Shown here: one piece after another, positions 22,308 to 29,991 of the stretch | Layout: each line of letters opens with the position of its first letter | Position numbering within the stretch: position 1 is the first letter of the stretch | From: Actinophytocola sp. | GTDB lineage: Bacteria > Actinomycetota > Actinomycetes > Mycobacteriales > Pseudonocardiaceae | Direction: 5' to 3' | DNA: 32,898 bases | Assembly (NCBI GenBank): GCA_009377475.1 | Contig: WHTY01000053.1 | Location: 1-32,898, forward strand | Notes under the pieces: model-generated | The model's database searches: none | The model's input: only the letters and a program-made list of their open reading frames with translations | What the model was told of the DNA's origin: nothing | Position numbers and translations under genes: made by a program

Positions 22308-22859
22308 CTACTCTTTCGGCGGGGTGTCCCAGTCGTGGACGTCCTTGCCCGCTTCCCTGGCCAGGATGTCGAGCGCGGCAACCGCCCCGGCACCCGCCGA
22401 GATGATCGCCTGGCTGCGGTTGGCGCGCACGAGCCTGCCCGCCGCGTAGACGCGATCGACGTTGGTCCGGTTCTCGGTGTCCACCCGCACACGGTCGTCG
22501 GCGATGTCCACGCCAAGCTCATCGGCGAGACGTCGTGTCGCCTTGGCGCCCGCGAGGATGACGTAGTCCGCATCGCGCGTGTCGTCGCCAGCGTGGACGG
22601 TGAAGCGGCCGTCCTGCTGTGTGATCGCGTCCACCTGCTCGTCGCGGAGTTCCGCGCCGAAGCCGGTGACCTGCGCACGCGCCGCTGTTTGGAAGTCGGT
22701 GCCGCTCACGTCGTCGATGCCAAGGTAGTTGTGCAGTTGCGCGGCGTGCATCGCCGTCTTGTCCTGGCCGTAGACGACCGCTTCGTGCCCGTTCTTCGCG
22801 AGGAACAGGGCTGCGCTCAGCCCGGCTGGACCGTCTCCGATGATCGCTACCGTCGTCAT
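22308..22859 (-). CDS. Short FAD-dependent oxidoreductase (thioredoxin-reductase-like)
   Basis: This 183-residue protein begins with the FAD Rossmann motif VAIIGDGPAGLSAALFLAKNG. It ends with the FAD-contact segment VYAAGRLVRANRSQAIISAG and AGAVAALDILAREAG, typical of thioredoxin reductases. Between them there is room for only part of the fold. The whole NADPH-binding insert and the redox CxxC are missing, although family members normally have about 310 residues. It may bind FAD and work with another partner, or be a stable minimal variant known from haloarchaea and actinobacteria. It does not look like recent decay, because start, stop and motifs are intact. ATG 22859 is chosen; the frame upstream to 22997 has no ribosome site and overlaps the next gene's promoter. 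Its 3' end converges on the ACT gene 8 bp away. Confidence 0.78.
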   Translation of the reverse strand: MTTVAIIGDGPAGLSAALFLAKNGHEAVVYGQDKTAMHAAQLHNYLGIDDVSGTDFQTAARAQVTGFGAELRDEQVDAITQQDGRFTVHAGDDTRDADYVILAGAKATRRLADELGVDIADDRVRVDTENRTNVDRVYAAGRLVRANRSQAIISAGAGAVAALDILAREAGKDVHDWDTPPKE

Positions 22860-22995
22860 GACACCGAGGATGTCAGACCGGCCGCGCAACCGCCGACCGG
22901 CGTCGGCGTACGAAGGGGCTCGCATTCTTCCGCACCCGGGTCGAAGATACCCGGTACGAACTCGGAAAACTGGACGAACGACTAGGAGAAGCATC

Positions 22996-23190
22996 ATGAC
23001 GGTCGACGCCCATATTCAGGCCATCAACCAGGCGCTACGTGCCGACCACGAAGACTGGGTCGCCACCGTCCAGCAATGGGCTGATGCGGCCGCAGCGCGA
23101 GGTGACACAGAAGCAGAGCAGGGACACCTCGCCCACGTCGCCCGGCTACGGAAGCTCCCGCAACCATGGGCCACGTCCGAAAGCCCGTAA
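22996..23190 (+). CDS. Small helical protein of unknown function (64 aa)
   Basis: The 64-residue product reads MTVDAHIQAINQALRADHED, WVATVQQWADAAAARGDTEA and a final HLAHVARLRKL. It is an alpha-helical, soluble, Ala-rich peptide with no recognised domain. A perfect AGGAG 7 bp before the ATG supports translation. The gene is divergent from the short FAD oxidoreductase. A small inverted repeat, CCGGGT/ACCCGG at 22936-22941 and 22949-22954, lies in the shared promoter region and could be an operator. Confidence 0.6.
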   Translation: MTVDAHIQAINQALRADHEDWVATVQQWADAAAARGDTEAEQGHLAHVARLRKLPQPWATSESP

Positions 23191-23391
23191 CACGCCCGGG
23201 GCGCTACAACTGAAGCGCCGCGCAGGCGGACGTCCTGGCTTCGCCAGGGATATGGTGCGTTCCGCGCCGGATTCAGTGCTATTTGCCTGTTTCTCTCGGC
23301 CATTTGCCTGGCGAAGCGGCCGAGCGCGGCCCAGGCCCCGAGACCACGAAATCCGTTTGCGCCCCTACGAGGCCGCGACTGGAATGGAGCG
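23191..23391. other. Intergenic region with nested inverted and direct repeats
   Basis: The 200-bp gap holds CCTGGC-ttc-GCCAGG (23234-23248). An 11-bp inverted repeat GCTTCGCCAGG (23238-23248) / CCTGGCGAAGC (23307-23317) spans it. A direct repeat ATTTGCCTG lies at 23281-23289 and 23302-23310, exactly 21 bp apart. These may be a terminator for the small upstream gene plus operators for the acetyltransferase. No coding frame was recognised. Confidence 0.45.
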
Positions 23392-23934
23392 ATGGAGCCC
23401 TTCACCCTGCCCACGGAGTTGGCCGCGGGACCGGTCGTGCTGCGACGCATCCGCGAGGACGACGCGGCGGCGGTGTCCGAGGCGGTGACGGTCAGCCTGG
23501 AGCACCTGTGGCCGTGGATGCCGTGGGCGACAGCCGAGGCCGCCGCGCTCGACGCGCAACGCGAACGGTGCCGCGAGGCGGAGGAGCTGTGGGACAAGGG
23601 AACCGACTTCATCTACCACGTCTGGCTGCCCGACGGTCCACTCGTCGGCTGCGTCGGCGCCCACCGGCGCATCGGCCCCGGCGGTCTTGAGATCGGCTAC
23701 TGGGTCCACGTCGAGCACGCTGGGAACAGGTACACCACCGAAGCGGCGCGCGCCCTGACGCCGCAGGTGCTGCGGCTGCCCGACGTCGACCGCGTCGAGA
23801 TCCGTTGCGATGAGCTGAACCACCGCAGCGCGGCGATTCCGAAGCGGCTGGGCTATCGGTTGGACCGGATCGAGGACCGTGACCCGCAGGCACCAGCCGA
23901 GTCGCCTCGCCAGATAATCTGGGTGACGCCGTGA
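23392..23934 (+). CDS. GNAT-family N-acetyltransferase (RimJ/RimL type)
   Basis: This is a 180-residue acetyltransferase. The N-terminal strand GPVVLRRIREDDAAAVSEAV, an aromatic helix (LWPWMPWA), the central strand LVGCVGAHRRI with GGLEIGYWVHVEHAGNRYTT (acetyl-CoA loop, here H-A-G-N-R-Y-T-T in place of the usual R-G-x-G-x-A), and VEIRCDELNHRSAAIPKRLG (the N-x-x-S-x-x-x-x-x-x-x-L-G helix) define the RimJ/RimL branch. Such enzymes acetylate protein N-termini, ribosomal proteins, antibiotics or small amines. The substrate cannot be read from the sequence. The 3' end overlaps the next gene by 4 bp (GTGA), so the two are translationally coupled. Confidence 0.87.
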   Translation: MEPFTLPTELAAGPVVLRRIREDDAAAVSEAVTVSLEHLWPWMPWATAEAAALDAQRERCREAEELWDKGTDFIYHVWLPDGPLVGCVGAHRRIGPGGLEIGYWVHVEHAGNRYTTEAARALTPQVLRLPDVDRVEIRCDELNHRSAAIPKRLGYRLDRIEDRDPQAPAESPRQIIWVTP

Positions 23935-24731
23935 CGCGCGAGAGGCGCCTCATGCTCGACGCGCCCGACAGCCATGCCGACATCGTCGCCCGGCTTCGCT
24001 TCGTTGGCTGTGTGTTCGCCGAGGACGAGGCGCACCTGCTGCTCGCTGCTGCCCGTTCCGACACGGACCTCGCCGGCATGGTGGACCGGCGCAGCAGCGG
24101 CACACCCCTCGAACACATCCTCGGCTGGGCAGAGTTCCGTGGCTTGCGGATCATCGTGCACCCAGGCGTGTTCGTGCCGCGCCGTCGCACCGAGTTCCTG
24201 GTCGACTGCGCCGCCGAACTCGCGGCGCCGTCGGCTATCGTCGTCGATGTCTGCTGCGGTTCCGGGGCCGTTGGCGCGGCGCTCCAGGCGGCGCTGCCTT
24301 CCATCGAACTGCACGCCACGGACGTCGACTCCACGGCGGTGCCGTGCGCACGCCGCAACATCGCGCCCGCGGGCGGACACGCATACGTCGGCGACCTCAC
24401 CGCTCCCCTGCCGCCACGCCTGCTGGGGCGTGTCGACATCATGACCGCCAACGCGCCGTACGTCCCCACCGACAAGATCGGCCTGATGCCACCGGAAGCT
24501 CGCCTCTACGAGCCGCAGGTCGCGCTCGACGGCGGACCGGACGGGCTCGACGTCCAGCGGCGCATCATCGCGGCGGCGCCACGGTGGCTCGCGGCGGGCG
24601 GGCACCTGTTGATCGAGTCCAACGAGCGCCAGGCCGCGAACACCGCCGACGCCATGGCCAGTAACGGCCTGACACCACGAATCGCCACGTCGGACGACGT
24701 CGACACCGCCGTCGTCATCGGGACGCGCTGA
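23931..24731 (+). CDS. HemK/PrmC-like putative protein-glutamine N5-methyltransferase
   Basis: This is a 266-residue class I methyltransferase of HemK layout. A small helical N-terminal part leads to LEHILGWAEFRGLRIIVHPG and VFVPRRRTEFLV, the F-V-P-R-x-x-T-E motif of PrmC/HemK. The SAM site VVDVCCGSGAVGAAL and the acidic ATDVD follow. The N-P-P-Y catalytic motif is changed to N-A-P-Y in MTANAPYVPTDKI. It differs from true PrmC in this motif and in being coupled to a GNAT gene rather than to prfA. NAPY variants form a separate actinobacterial subgroup of unknown target. GTG 23931 overlaps the acetyltransferase stop; ATG 23952 is an alternative start. It probably methylates a protein glutamine, but this is not proven. 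Confidence 0.8.
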   Translation: MTRERRLMLDAPDSHADIVARLRFVGCVFAEDEAHLLLAAARSDTDLAGMVDRRSSGTPLEHILGWAEFRGLRIIVHPGVFVPRRRTEFLVDCAAELAAPSAIVVDVCCGSGAVGAALQAALPSIELHATDVDSTAVPCARRNIAPAGGHAYVGDLTAPLPPRLLGRVDIMTANAPYVPTDKIGLMPPEARLYEPQVALDGGPDGLDVQRRIIAAAPRWLAAGGHLLIESNERQAANTADAMASNGLTPRIATSDDVDTAVVIGTR

Positions 24732-24749
24732 CACTCGGTGCTGCGCGGC

Positions 24750-25345
24750 TCAGTGAGCACCGTCGCTGAACGCGCCCTCGGTCAGCACCGGGACCGTGTC
24801 GCAGACGTCGATCTCCGTGGCGATCGCGACGTCCTCGGCGAACCCGCTGCTGACCAGCTCGACACCGGACGCGCACGCGGCGACCGATGCGGCGACGTCC
24901 TCCGTAGCGGCGTAGCAGGCGCACGCGGCACGTGCTTCCGGGGATAGCGGTCCCGCTTGTAGCGCCGCGATGATGGCACCCGCGCCGAGCTGGTCTTCCA
25001 GGGCGGGCCGCAGGGAGCCGTCTGGCCAGCGCTCACCCGCCGCGATCATGCTGATCGGGCGTTGCGCGGTTCCGCAGCCCCGCTCGCTGAGCCACCGGGC
25101 GATCGCCGTCGCGTTGCGCAGGCCGCCCGCGATCACTGGCACACCCCGCGCGGCAGCGGCGATCGCCGAGCCGTTCGGCGAGGGCAGCACAGTCGTGGCG
25201 TGAACGGTGCTGACCGCAGCGCCGCCGGAGACAACGACCACGGTGCTGACGTCGTCACCGCGCGCCTGCCGACGGCAAGCGCGGCGTCGTGTCGCGCGGC
25301 GAACTCAGCTTGCCGGGACCAGTCCACGCCCACCACCCACTGAAT
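24750..25345 (-). pseudogene. comB: comB-like 2-phosphosulfolactate phosphatase, truncated and frameshifted
   Basis: Two reading frames together resemble the ComB family. The first (about 25345-25195) reads SRQAEFAARHDAALAVGRR and WSLSPAALRSAPFTPRL. The family motif LPSPNGSAI then continues in another frame from about 25190 to the stop at 24750 (ending EIDVCDTVPVL, then a short tail). Inserting one base near 25190 restores a continuous protein (PRL-V-LPSPNG). The 5' part expected to carry the V-V-D-V-L-S-F strand and catalytic residues, roughly 50-60 codons, is absent; the region upstream instead belongs to the promoter of the NTF2-like gene. Both lesions make activity unlikely. Intact ComB hydrolyses 2-phosphosulfolactate. 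A sequencing error could explain the frameshift but not the missing start. Confidence 0.72.
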
Positions 25346-25426
25346 CGCCGCGCGACAAACCGCTCGCTGCCGGAGGTGTACGCGCGTTACCGTCTGCCAG
25401 CCCTGTGGCGAAAGGATAGGTACGGA

Positions 25427-25786
25427 ATGGCCCTGAGCGACACCGACATCGCCGAGTTGCGACACCGTGAGGAAACGTTGTGGACGCGGCACACCCGGTT
25501 CGACCGCGACTACATGGAGCGCGTCATGAGCGAGGACTTCGTCGAATTCGGGCGCTCCGGTCGGCGCTATTCCCGCGCGGATTGTCTCGCGTTCCCGGAC
25601 CAGCCGCTCGACGCCACATTGCGCGACATCGACGTCCACGAGATCGCGCCGTCCGTCGCACTGGTCACGTACCGCAGCGAACTGCGCTACGCCGAGACCG
25701 AGGTCTCCTGGCGAAGTTCGGTGTGGGTCAAGACAGACGTTGGCTGGCTGCTTCGCTTCCACCAGGGCACGCCGACAACCGCCTGA
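25427..25786 (+). CDS. NTF2-like (SnoaL/DUF4440) protein
   Basis: This 119-residue cone-shaped alpha+beta protein runs ALSDTDIAELRHREETLWTR, EDFVEFGRSGRRYSRADCLA, then three strands (ATLRDIDVHEIA, VALVTYRSEL, SWRSSVWVKTDVGWLLRFHQGTP). The pattern and length fit the DUF4440/SnoaL-like part of the NTF2 fold. The family mostly holds small-ligand binders and isomerases or hydrolases. No catalytic residue can be named. The ATG at 25427 is preceded by AAAGGATAGG. The upstream 80 bp are also the broken edge of comB. Its 3' end faces a strong hairpin terminator shared with the SPW gene. Confidence 0.78.
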   Translation: MALSDTDIAELRHREETLWTRHTRFDRDYMERVMSEDFVEFGRSGRRYSRADCLAFPDQPLDATLRDIDVHEIAPSVALVTYRSELRYAETEVSWRSSVWVKTDVGWLLRFHQGTPTTA

Positions 25787-25873
25787 TCATGCGGGGTCGT
25801 GGCCGTCACTCGTGCGGCTGACGAGGCACCAGGGCCAATGCCCCCTTCTGGCTGATCCGAACGCCACATGACG

Positions 25874-25903
25874 CGGTGGCCGGGGCTCGCGCTCCGGCCA
25901 CCG
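25874..25903. terminator. Bidirectional terminator hairpin
   Basis: CGGTGGCCGG (25874-25883) pairs perfectly with CCGGCCACCG (25894-25903). Three further pairs extend the stem inside the loop and leave a TCGC tetraloop, about 13 bp in all. It stands between the convergent NTF2-like and SPW genes. There is no long T-run, as is usual for actinobacterial terminators. Confidence 0.75.
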
Positions 25904-25914
25904 TTACGGCACGA

Positions 25915-26358
25915 TCAGCGCGCCGACCGCCGGGCCAGGTACATCGGCAGCATGGCGATCAGCCCGAACACCACGATCGCCGCGCCACCGATCACGTTGC
26001 TCAGCACGGTTTCTGTGGTCGTATCGGTGCCGCTGACCAGCCACAAGGACACAATCGTCCAAGCGCCGAGCAGCGGACACACCGAGAGCAGCCGGTGGGT
26101 CCGCTCGTACGCGGCCGCGAAGCCAGCACCGAGGACAGCGACGGCGAGCCCGATGACCAGGTTGTTCCTGGCCAACCCGGCCGACGTCTCGCTGAACCCG
26201 ACGATCCACGGCGACAGGGCCACGTACAGCCCGGCGAGGACGGTGAGCGCGTCCGTCGCCTGCGCCGTGAACGACTCGGCCATCCGGTCGTACCGTGCGT
26301 TCATCGCCACGATGTCCGGGTGGTCCGTCATCTTCGTGGCATGAGTTCCTTCCGTCAT
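25915..26358 (-). CDS. SPW-repeat membrane protein
   Basis: This is a 147-residue protein. A short hydrophilic N-terminus (MTEGTHATKMTDHPDIVAMN) precedes about four membrane helices. The motif ALSPWIVGFS followed by ARNNLVIGLAVAVLG is the signature of the SPW repeat. The second copy is degenerate (LGAWTIVSLWLVSG then SNVIGGAAIVVFG). Its function is unknown in the family. GGAGGTGA 4 bp before the ATG at 26358 decides the start over the longer frame to 26412. It is divergent from the MpaB-type oxygenase gene, and their 199-bp shared promoter carries GGGAC-type motifs like those of DosR/OsdR sites. A stress-linked envelope role is inference. Confidence 0.82.
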   Translation of the reverse strand: MTEGTHATKMTDHPDIVAMNARYDRMAESFTAQATDALTVLAGLYVALSPWIVGFSETSAGLARNNLVIGLAVAVLGAGFAAAYERTHRLLSVCPLLGAWTIVSLWLVSGTDTTTETVLSNVIGGAAIVVFGLIAMLPMYLARRSAR

Positions 26359-26464
26359 CACGTCACCTCCATGGGGCGTCGTCCCGGGCACACGACTCCA
26401 CGGGACATACACCGAGCCAAAGCCCCGTGACGTGACGTCGCGAGGGCCGCGAGACCCGATTTCG

Positions 26465-26480
26465 CGGGACCAAAGGCACG
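26465..26480. promoter_or_regulatory. Possible DosR/OsdR-like box
   Basis: CGGGACCAAAGGCACG is an imperfect match to the palindromic GGGACC-N-GGTCCC pattern recalled for actinobacterial DevR/OsdR regulators; the second half deviates at two positions. A related GGACCAAAT lies at 28584-28592, upstream of the Acg-like nitroreductase. Only the position and half-site likeness support this call. Confidence 0.3.
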
Positions 26481-26493
26481 AGTCACGACGCTA

Positions 26494-26522
26494 TTGACAG
26501 GATGCCAACAGTGCGCTTTCCT
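26494..26522 (+). promoter_or_regulatory. Candidate promoter of the MpaB-type oxygenase
   Basis: A perfect TTGACA (26494-26499) is followed after 17 bp by a poor -10, TTTCCT (26517-26522). Transcription would begin about 30 bases before the ATG at 26558, which has AGGAGG at 26545-26550. The weak -10 suggests help from an activator such as one binding at 26465-26480. Confidence 0.45.
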
Positions 26523-26557
26523 GATGGCAGATCAGTCGCTGCCAGAGGAGGTCGCGC

Positions 26558-27460
26558 ATGGGCTCGGTACGCCCTTCGCCGGAGGAAGCACGTCAGTACG
26601 TCGTCGGACCGGACTCGCTGTCCTGGGCACAAGCCAGCGACGTCCGCAGGCTGTTGCTCGCGCCGTACGCGCTGATCTTGCAAGTGGCGCACCCGACGGT
26701 TGGCGCTGGTGTCGTCGAGCATTCCAACTTCGTCACCGAGCCGTGGCAACGCCTCACCCGGACGTTGGATTACCTCGATCTGCTGATCTACGGCGGCGAG
26801 GACGCCATCGAAACCGCGAGTCGCGTCCGCGAGATGCACAAGCGCATCAAGGGCGTACGCGCCGACGGCGTCAAGTACCACGCGCTCGAACCGCATGCTT
26901 ACGCGTGGGTGCACGCGACGTTGATGCTCGCGATCGTCGAGCTGCACAACCGGTTCATCCGCAGGCTCAGCCACGCCGACATCGAGGCGTCGTACCGGGA
27001 ATGGCTCGGACTCGGCCGGTTGCTCGGCATTCGCGAGGGCGATCTGCCGCCAGACTGGGCGAGTTTCCAGTCCTATTGCGACACCATGATGCGTGAGGAA
27101 CTTGTCGACAACGAGGCCGTGCAGTTGGTGTTGGCGACGATTCGTCGGCCTGGCGCGCCACCCGGGTGGCCGTCGTGGCTCGGCTGGTTGTGGCGTCTCG
27201 TGCGCGTGCCCGCTGGGTACGTGCTGACGCTGACCGGTGCGAGCGCGCTGGCGCCTGAACTCCGGAAGCGGTTCGGCGTGCGATGGAGTCGAAACAAGCA
27301 ACGGCAGGCGGACGTCCTCGCCGCCCTCTCGCGTACGATCACACCGATCTTGCCGCGCCACGCCCGGGTGTCCGGCCCGACGTATCTCCGCCTGCCGCGT
27401 AAGGCCATCGCGCGGGACGAGTTCGCCCCGGAGAGTTACCGCCACGCCGCAGTGCGGTGA
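26558..27460 (+). CDS. MpaB-family oxygenase (DUF2236)
   Basis: This is a 300-residue, mostly helical protein of the DUF2236 family. That family contains the haem-binding latex-clearing-protein fold and the fungal oxygenase MpaB. Family features seen are LLLAPYALILQVAHPTVGAG with VVEHSNF (the conserved His-Pro ... His), R-x-x-R-T near LTRTLDYL, KYHALEPHAYAWVHATLMLA (H-A-Y-x-W-V-H), and a C-terminal R-H-A-R region. It is predicted soluble, perhaps membrane-associated through LGWLWRLVRVPAGYVLTLTG. Haem-dependent oxidation of a hydrophobic substrate is the family expectation, with the substrate unknown. The gene is divergent from the SPW gene and convergent with the Acg-like nitroreductase. Confidence 0.83.
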   Translation: MGSVRPSPEEARQYVVGPDSLSWAQASDVRRLLLAPYALILQVAHPTVGAGVVEHSNFVTEPWQRLTRTLDYLDLLIYGGEDAIETASRVREMHKRIKGVRADGVKYHALEPHAYAWVHATLMLAIVELHNRFIRRLSHADIEASYREWLGLGRLLGIREGDLPPDWASFQSYCDTMMREELVDNEAVQLVLATIRRPGAPPGWPSWLGWLWRLVRVPAGYVLTLTGASALAPELRKRFGVRWSRNKQRQADVLAALSRTITPILPRHARVSGPTYLRLPRKAIARDEFAPESYRHAAVR

Positions 27461-27467
27461 GGCGAAT

Positions 27468-27498
27468 GTCGGACACGACGTCGGGAACGTCGGACACG
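27468..27498. repeat. Short direct repeat in a convergent gap
   Basis: GTCGGACACG occurs at 27468-27477 and again at 27489-27498, 21 bp apart, in the 44-bp gap between the convergent oxygenase and nitroreductase genes. No hairpin was found. It may be chance or the trace of a small duplication. Confidence 0.4.
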
Positions 27499-27504
27499 GC
27501 GTGG

Positions 27505-28500
27505 TTAGGCACCGTGCCCGTTCGTCGCCGTGCTGGTGACCTCGCCGACCGACCGCCGGGGCGTGACACCGACCGGGTAGCCGTAGCCGATCCGCAGCAG
27601 TGTGTGCACGTGACCGTCCGACGCGAAGGCGCGGGTGACCTCGTCGCGGATGTCCGGCACCTCGAACGGTTGCGACAGGAACGACGCCGACAACCCGAGG
27701 CTGCACGCCGCGAGCAACGCGCGCTGCATTCCTGCCCCGGCGATGACGTCGTAGCGCGGGCTCGTCCCCGCCGTGACGACGGCGACCAGCAACGGCTGCT
27801 GCTCGAACCGACGCGCGGGCAGCGGGTTGGTCCGGTAGAAGCTACGCAGCCGCACCAACTGGTCGTCGACCGGCTCCGGACCGATCGCGTCGATCGGGAC
27901 GCCGTCGTGCCTGTCAACGGGACCACCGAGCCAGTACCGGACCTCCTGCCGGTACGCCTCGTTGGTGTCCAGCCGTTGCTCGGCCTTGCGGATGAGATCG
28001 ACCAGCAGGTCGTAGCGCTCCGAAGCGTCCACGAACACCAGCCGCGCCCCCTCGGCGCGGGCGGCGGACGCCAACGTGGCGCGGGCACTCGCACTGACCG
28101 GGCGGTCAAGGAACGGGTGCCGGTTGGTGTGGCGCTTGGAAATCGCGTCCGCGAGCTTGCGTTCGCTGTCGGTCGCGGGCCGCTCCCCTGCGATCCGCTC
28201 CCCCGCGATCCGCACCACGGCGAGGAGGTCGGGGTCGTCGCGGTTGGGCATCAGGTCGACCAGGCCGACGCGGTCGAGCGCACGCAACTGGATGCGCACG
28301 TTGCACAAGGCGGCGCCGCAGGCGAGCCGGGCCTCGCGCGCGTCGGGGTCGGCGACCTCGAGCACCCGAGCCCGGTCGAGGCGCAGCTCGATCCGATCGC
28401 CAGCGACGTCGAAGTGCCACGGCTGGGTGTTGAACGGCGACGGCGCCCGGACCGCTGCCGCCAAGGCCAGCGTGGTCACGGACGTCTGTGAGGCGATCAT
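27505..28500 (-). CDS. Acg-family FMN-binding nitroreductase-like protein
   Basis: This is a 331-residue protein of the Acg (Rv2032) branch of the nitroreductase fold. The N-terminal ALAAAVRAPSPFNTQPWHFD (A-P-S-x-x-N-T-Q-P-W, FMN phosphate contact) repeats the nitroreductase start. The middle has SKRHTNRHPFLDRPV (R-x-T-N-R), and the C-terminal half has GAGMQRALLAACSLGLSASF and LLRIGYGYPVGVTPRR. In characterised Acg proteins two fused halves form one pseudo-dimer that holds FMN but lacks classical nitroreductase activity; FMN sequestration is one proposed role. In mycobacteria Acg belongs to the DosR dormancy regulon. ATG 28500 has GGGAGG 7 bp before it. Upstream, same-strand DUF3754 ends 109 bp away, so it has room for its own promoter. 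Confidence 0.87.
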   Translation of the reverse strand: MIASQTSVTTLALAAAVRAPSPFNTQPWHFDVAGDRIELRLDRARVLEVADPDAREARLACGAALCNVRIQLRALDRVGLVDLMPNRDDPDLLAVVRIAGERIAGERPATDSERKLADAISKRHTNRHPFLDRPVSASARATLASAARAEGARLVFVDASERYDLLVDLIRKAEQRLDTNEAYRQEVRYWLGGPVDRHDGVPIDAIGPEPVDDQLVRLRSFYRTNPLPARRFEQQPLLVAVVTAGTSPRYDVIAGAGMQRALLAACSLGLSASFLSQPFEVPDIRDEVTRAFASDGHVHTLLRIGYGYPVGVTPRRSVGEVTSTATNGHGA

Positions 28501-28609
28501 GGCGTACCTCCCGCAGGAACTCTCGACGCCCATGGTGCGCGCGGTCACGGCGGAAGGCAGCGGAAAATCGTCACAACCTGGAAGGACCAAATACCGCCCC
28601 GGGGACTGG

Positions 28610-29869
28610 CTATCGGCGAGCGGCGATGTCGGCCAATTCGTCGTTATAGGCGAAAACGTTGTCCCAGATGTGATCGATACGCCGTTTTGCCGCCGGCAAG
28701 TCCACCACGGAAACCGAATTGTCGTCGTGTTCGGCGAGCAGGCCGAGACGGCGCAGCGTGCGCAGGCCGTCGTGGACGTCGAACCGCACCAACCTGCCGG
28801 ATCGCCGTTCCAACCAGCGGTCGGCCCGCGCGCCAAGCGCCTCGGCTGTCAGCGGCGAGTCCGACGACCGTAGCAGGTGATAGGCCAGCACGGCTTCTTT
28901 GACCTTGGCTTCTTCGGCCGAGTCCAGGATGTGATGGAAAACCCCGGCGTCGTTGTCGAGATTGCGGAAGTACAGGTTTTCCGATAACACTTTCATGAAC
29001 TTGATTTTGCGGTTCTTGAACTTGGTGAACTGCCGCCAGAGATACCCGCCGAACGCGGCGAGGCCGGCGCCCAACGAGATCAATGCCGCCTGGTCCAGAT
29101 CCACCGGCTGGTCCCGCAGCCCAAGCCAGAACGCGAGCAGCAAGAACAGCACGCCGAGCGACGCGATGAGCTTGGTGACCACGACGACGGCCCCGGACAC
29201 CACCGCGGGCACGCCGATCAACAGCTTGTCGATCAGCCGCATCCGCACCCGCACGTTGGGCAGCAACATCTCAAGGTCGCGGCGCGGGACGTCCTGGAAC
29301 AGCTTGATCATCACCGCGCCCGGCTCGAACGGCAGCTCGTCACGCTCCGCATCGCCCATGTCCTCGGGGAAGGCGACGTAGATCAGCACCTTGTCGTAGC
29401 TGACGAACTCGACGGTCTTGCGGCGCAGTCCGAACCAGTGCGGCACCGTTGCCGTCCGGTTCGTGGCGCCTCTGCGATAGATCAGCACGTCTTCGATGGC
29501 GTCGTGGTCGACTTCCATCCGCACCTTGAGCAGCGAGTGGTCGCTGACCGCCCTGCTGAACTCCTCATCACTGACGAGGGTGAAGTTGGCGTCCTCGGCG
29601 AGCGCCGTGAGCCCGTCGACCAGCTTCCGTTTCGCTTCGTCGCGCTCGGCCGTCGTGACGGGCTCGCTGGTGCGCGCGTCGACGTCAGGGTCGAACGCGT
29701 GGTAGGCGTCCTTCAGCTCCTCGATGCGCGCACGGAACCGGTGATGCAGCAGGCTGGCGAGGATCTCGGTGAAGGCGAGGAACGGCTTCCGGTCAGCATC
29801 GGGCAGCTCGTCGGCGCAGAGCGCGATGACGGTGCGTTTGCGGAACGGGATGAAGTGCTCGCCGGTCAC
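28610..29869 (-). CDS. DUF3754 (TMEM143-like) membrane protein
   Basis: This is a 419-residue protein. The N-terminal half is soluble and charged (HFIPFRKRTVIALCADELPD ... FVSYDKVLIYVAFPE ... LFQDVPRRDLEMLLPNVRVR). Two membrane helices follow (GVPAVVSGAVVVVTKLIASLG and VLFLLLAFWLGL, then LGAGLAAFGGYLWRQF). A cytoplasmic tail carries KFMKVLSENLYFRNLDNDAG and VFHHILDSAEEAKVKEAVLA. The F-K-D-V-P-x-x-D-L-E-x-L-L-P and L-Y-F-x-x-L-x-x-N/D-x-G motifs mark the DUF3754 family, whose function is unknown. The GTG at 29869 is preferred because AAAGGG lies 6 bp upstream; the frame opens further back to 29947. It probably senses or scaffolds at the membrane, but that is conjecture. Confidence 0.8.
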   Translation of the reverse strand: MTGEHFIPFRKRTVIALCADELPDADRKPFLAFTEILASLLHHRFRARIEELKDAYHAFDPDVDARTSEPVTTAERDEAKRKLVDGLTALAEDANFTLVSDEEFSRAVSDHSLLKVRMEVDHDAIEDVLIYRRGATNRTATVPHWFGLRRKTVEFVSYDKVLIYVAFPEDMGDAERDELPFEPGAVMIKLFQDVPRRDLEMLLPNVRVRMRLIDKLLIGVPAVVSGAVVVVTKLIASLGVLFLLLAFWLGLRDQPVDLDQAALISLGAGLAAFGGYLWRQFTKFKNRKIKFMKVLSENLYFRNLDNDAGVFHHILDSAEEAKVKEAVLAYHLLRSSDSPLTAEALGARADRWLERRSGRLVRFDVHDGLRTLRRLGLLAEHDDNSVSVVDLPAAKRRIDHIWDNVFAYNDELADIAARR

Positions 29870-29991
29870 CGTGGACCCTTTCGCGCGGGAGTCGGACACC
29901 CCCCGCACCATACGAGCGTTCCGGGACCACACGGCACAACGCCCCACGACGTGGCTGTCGCGGGCGTCGCCGGTGCGTCAGGGCCGCGCTG

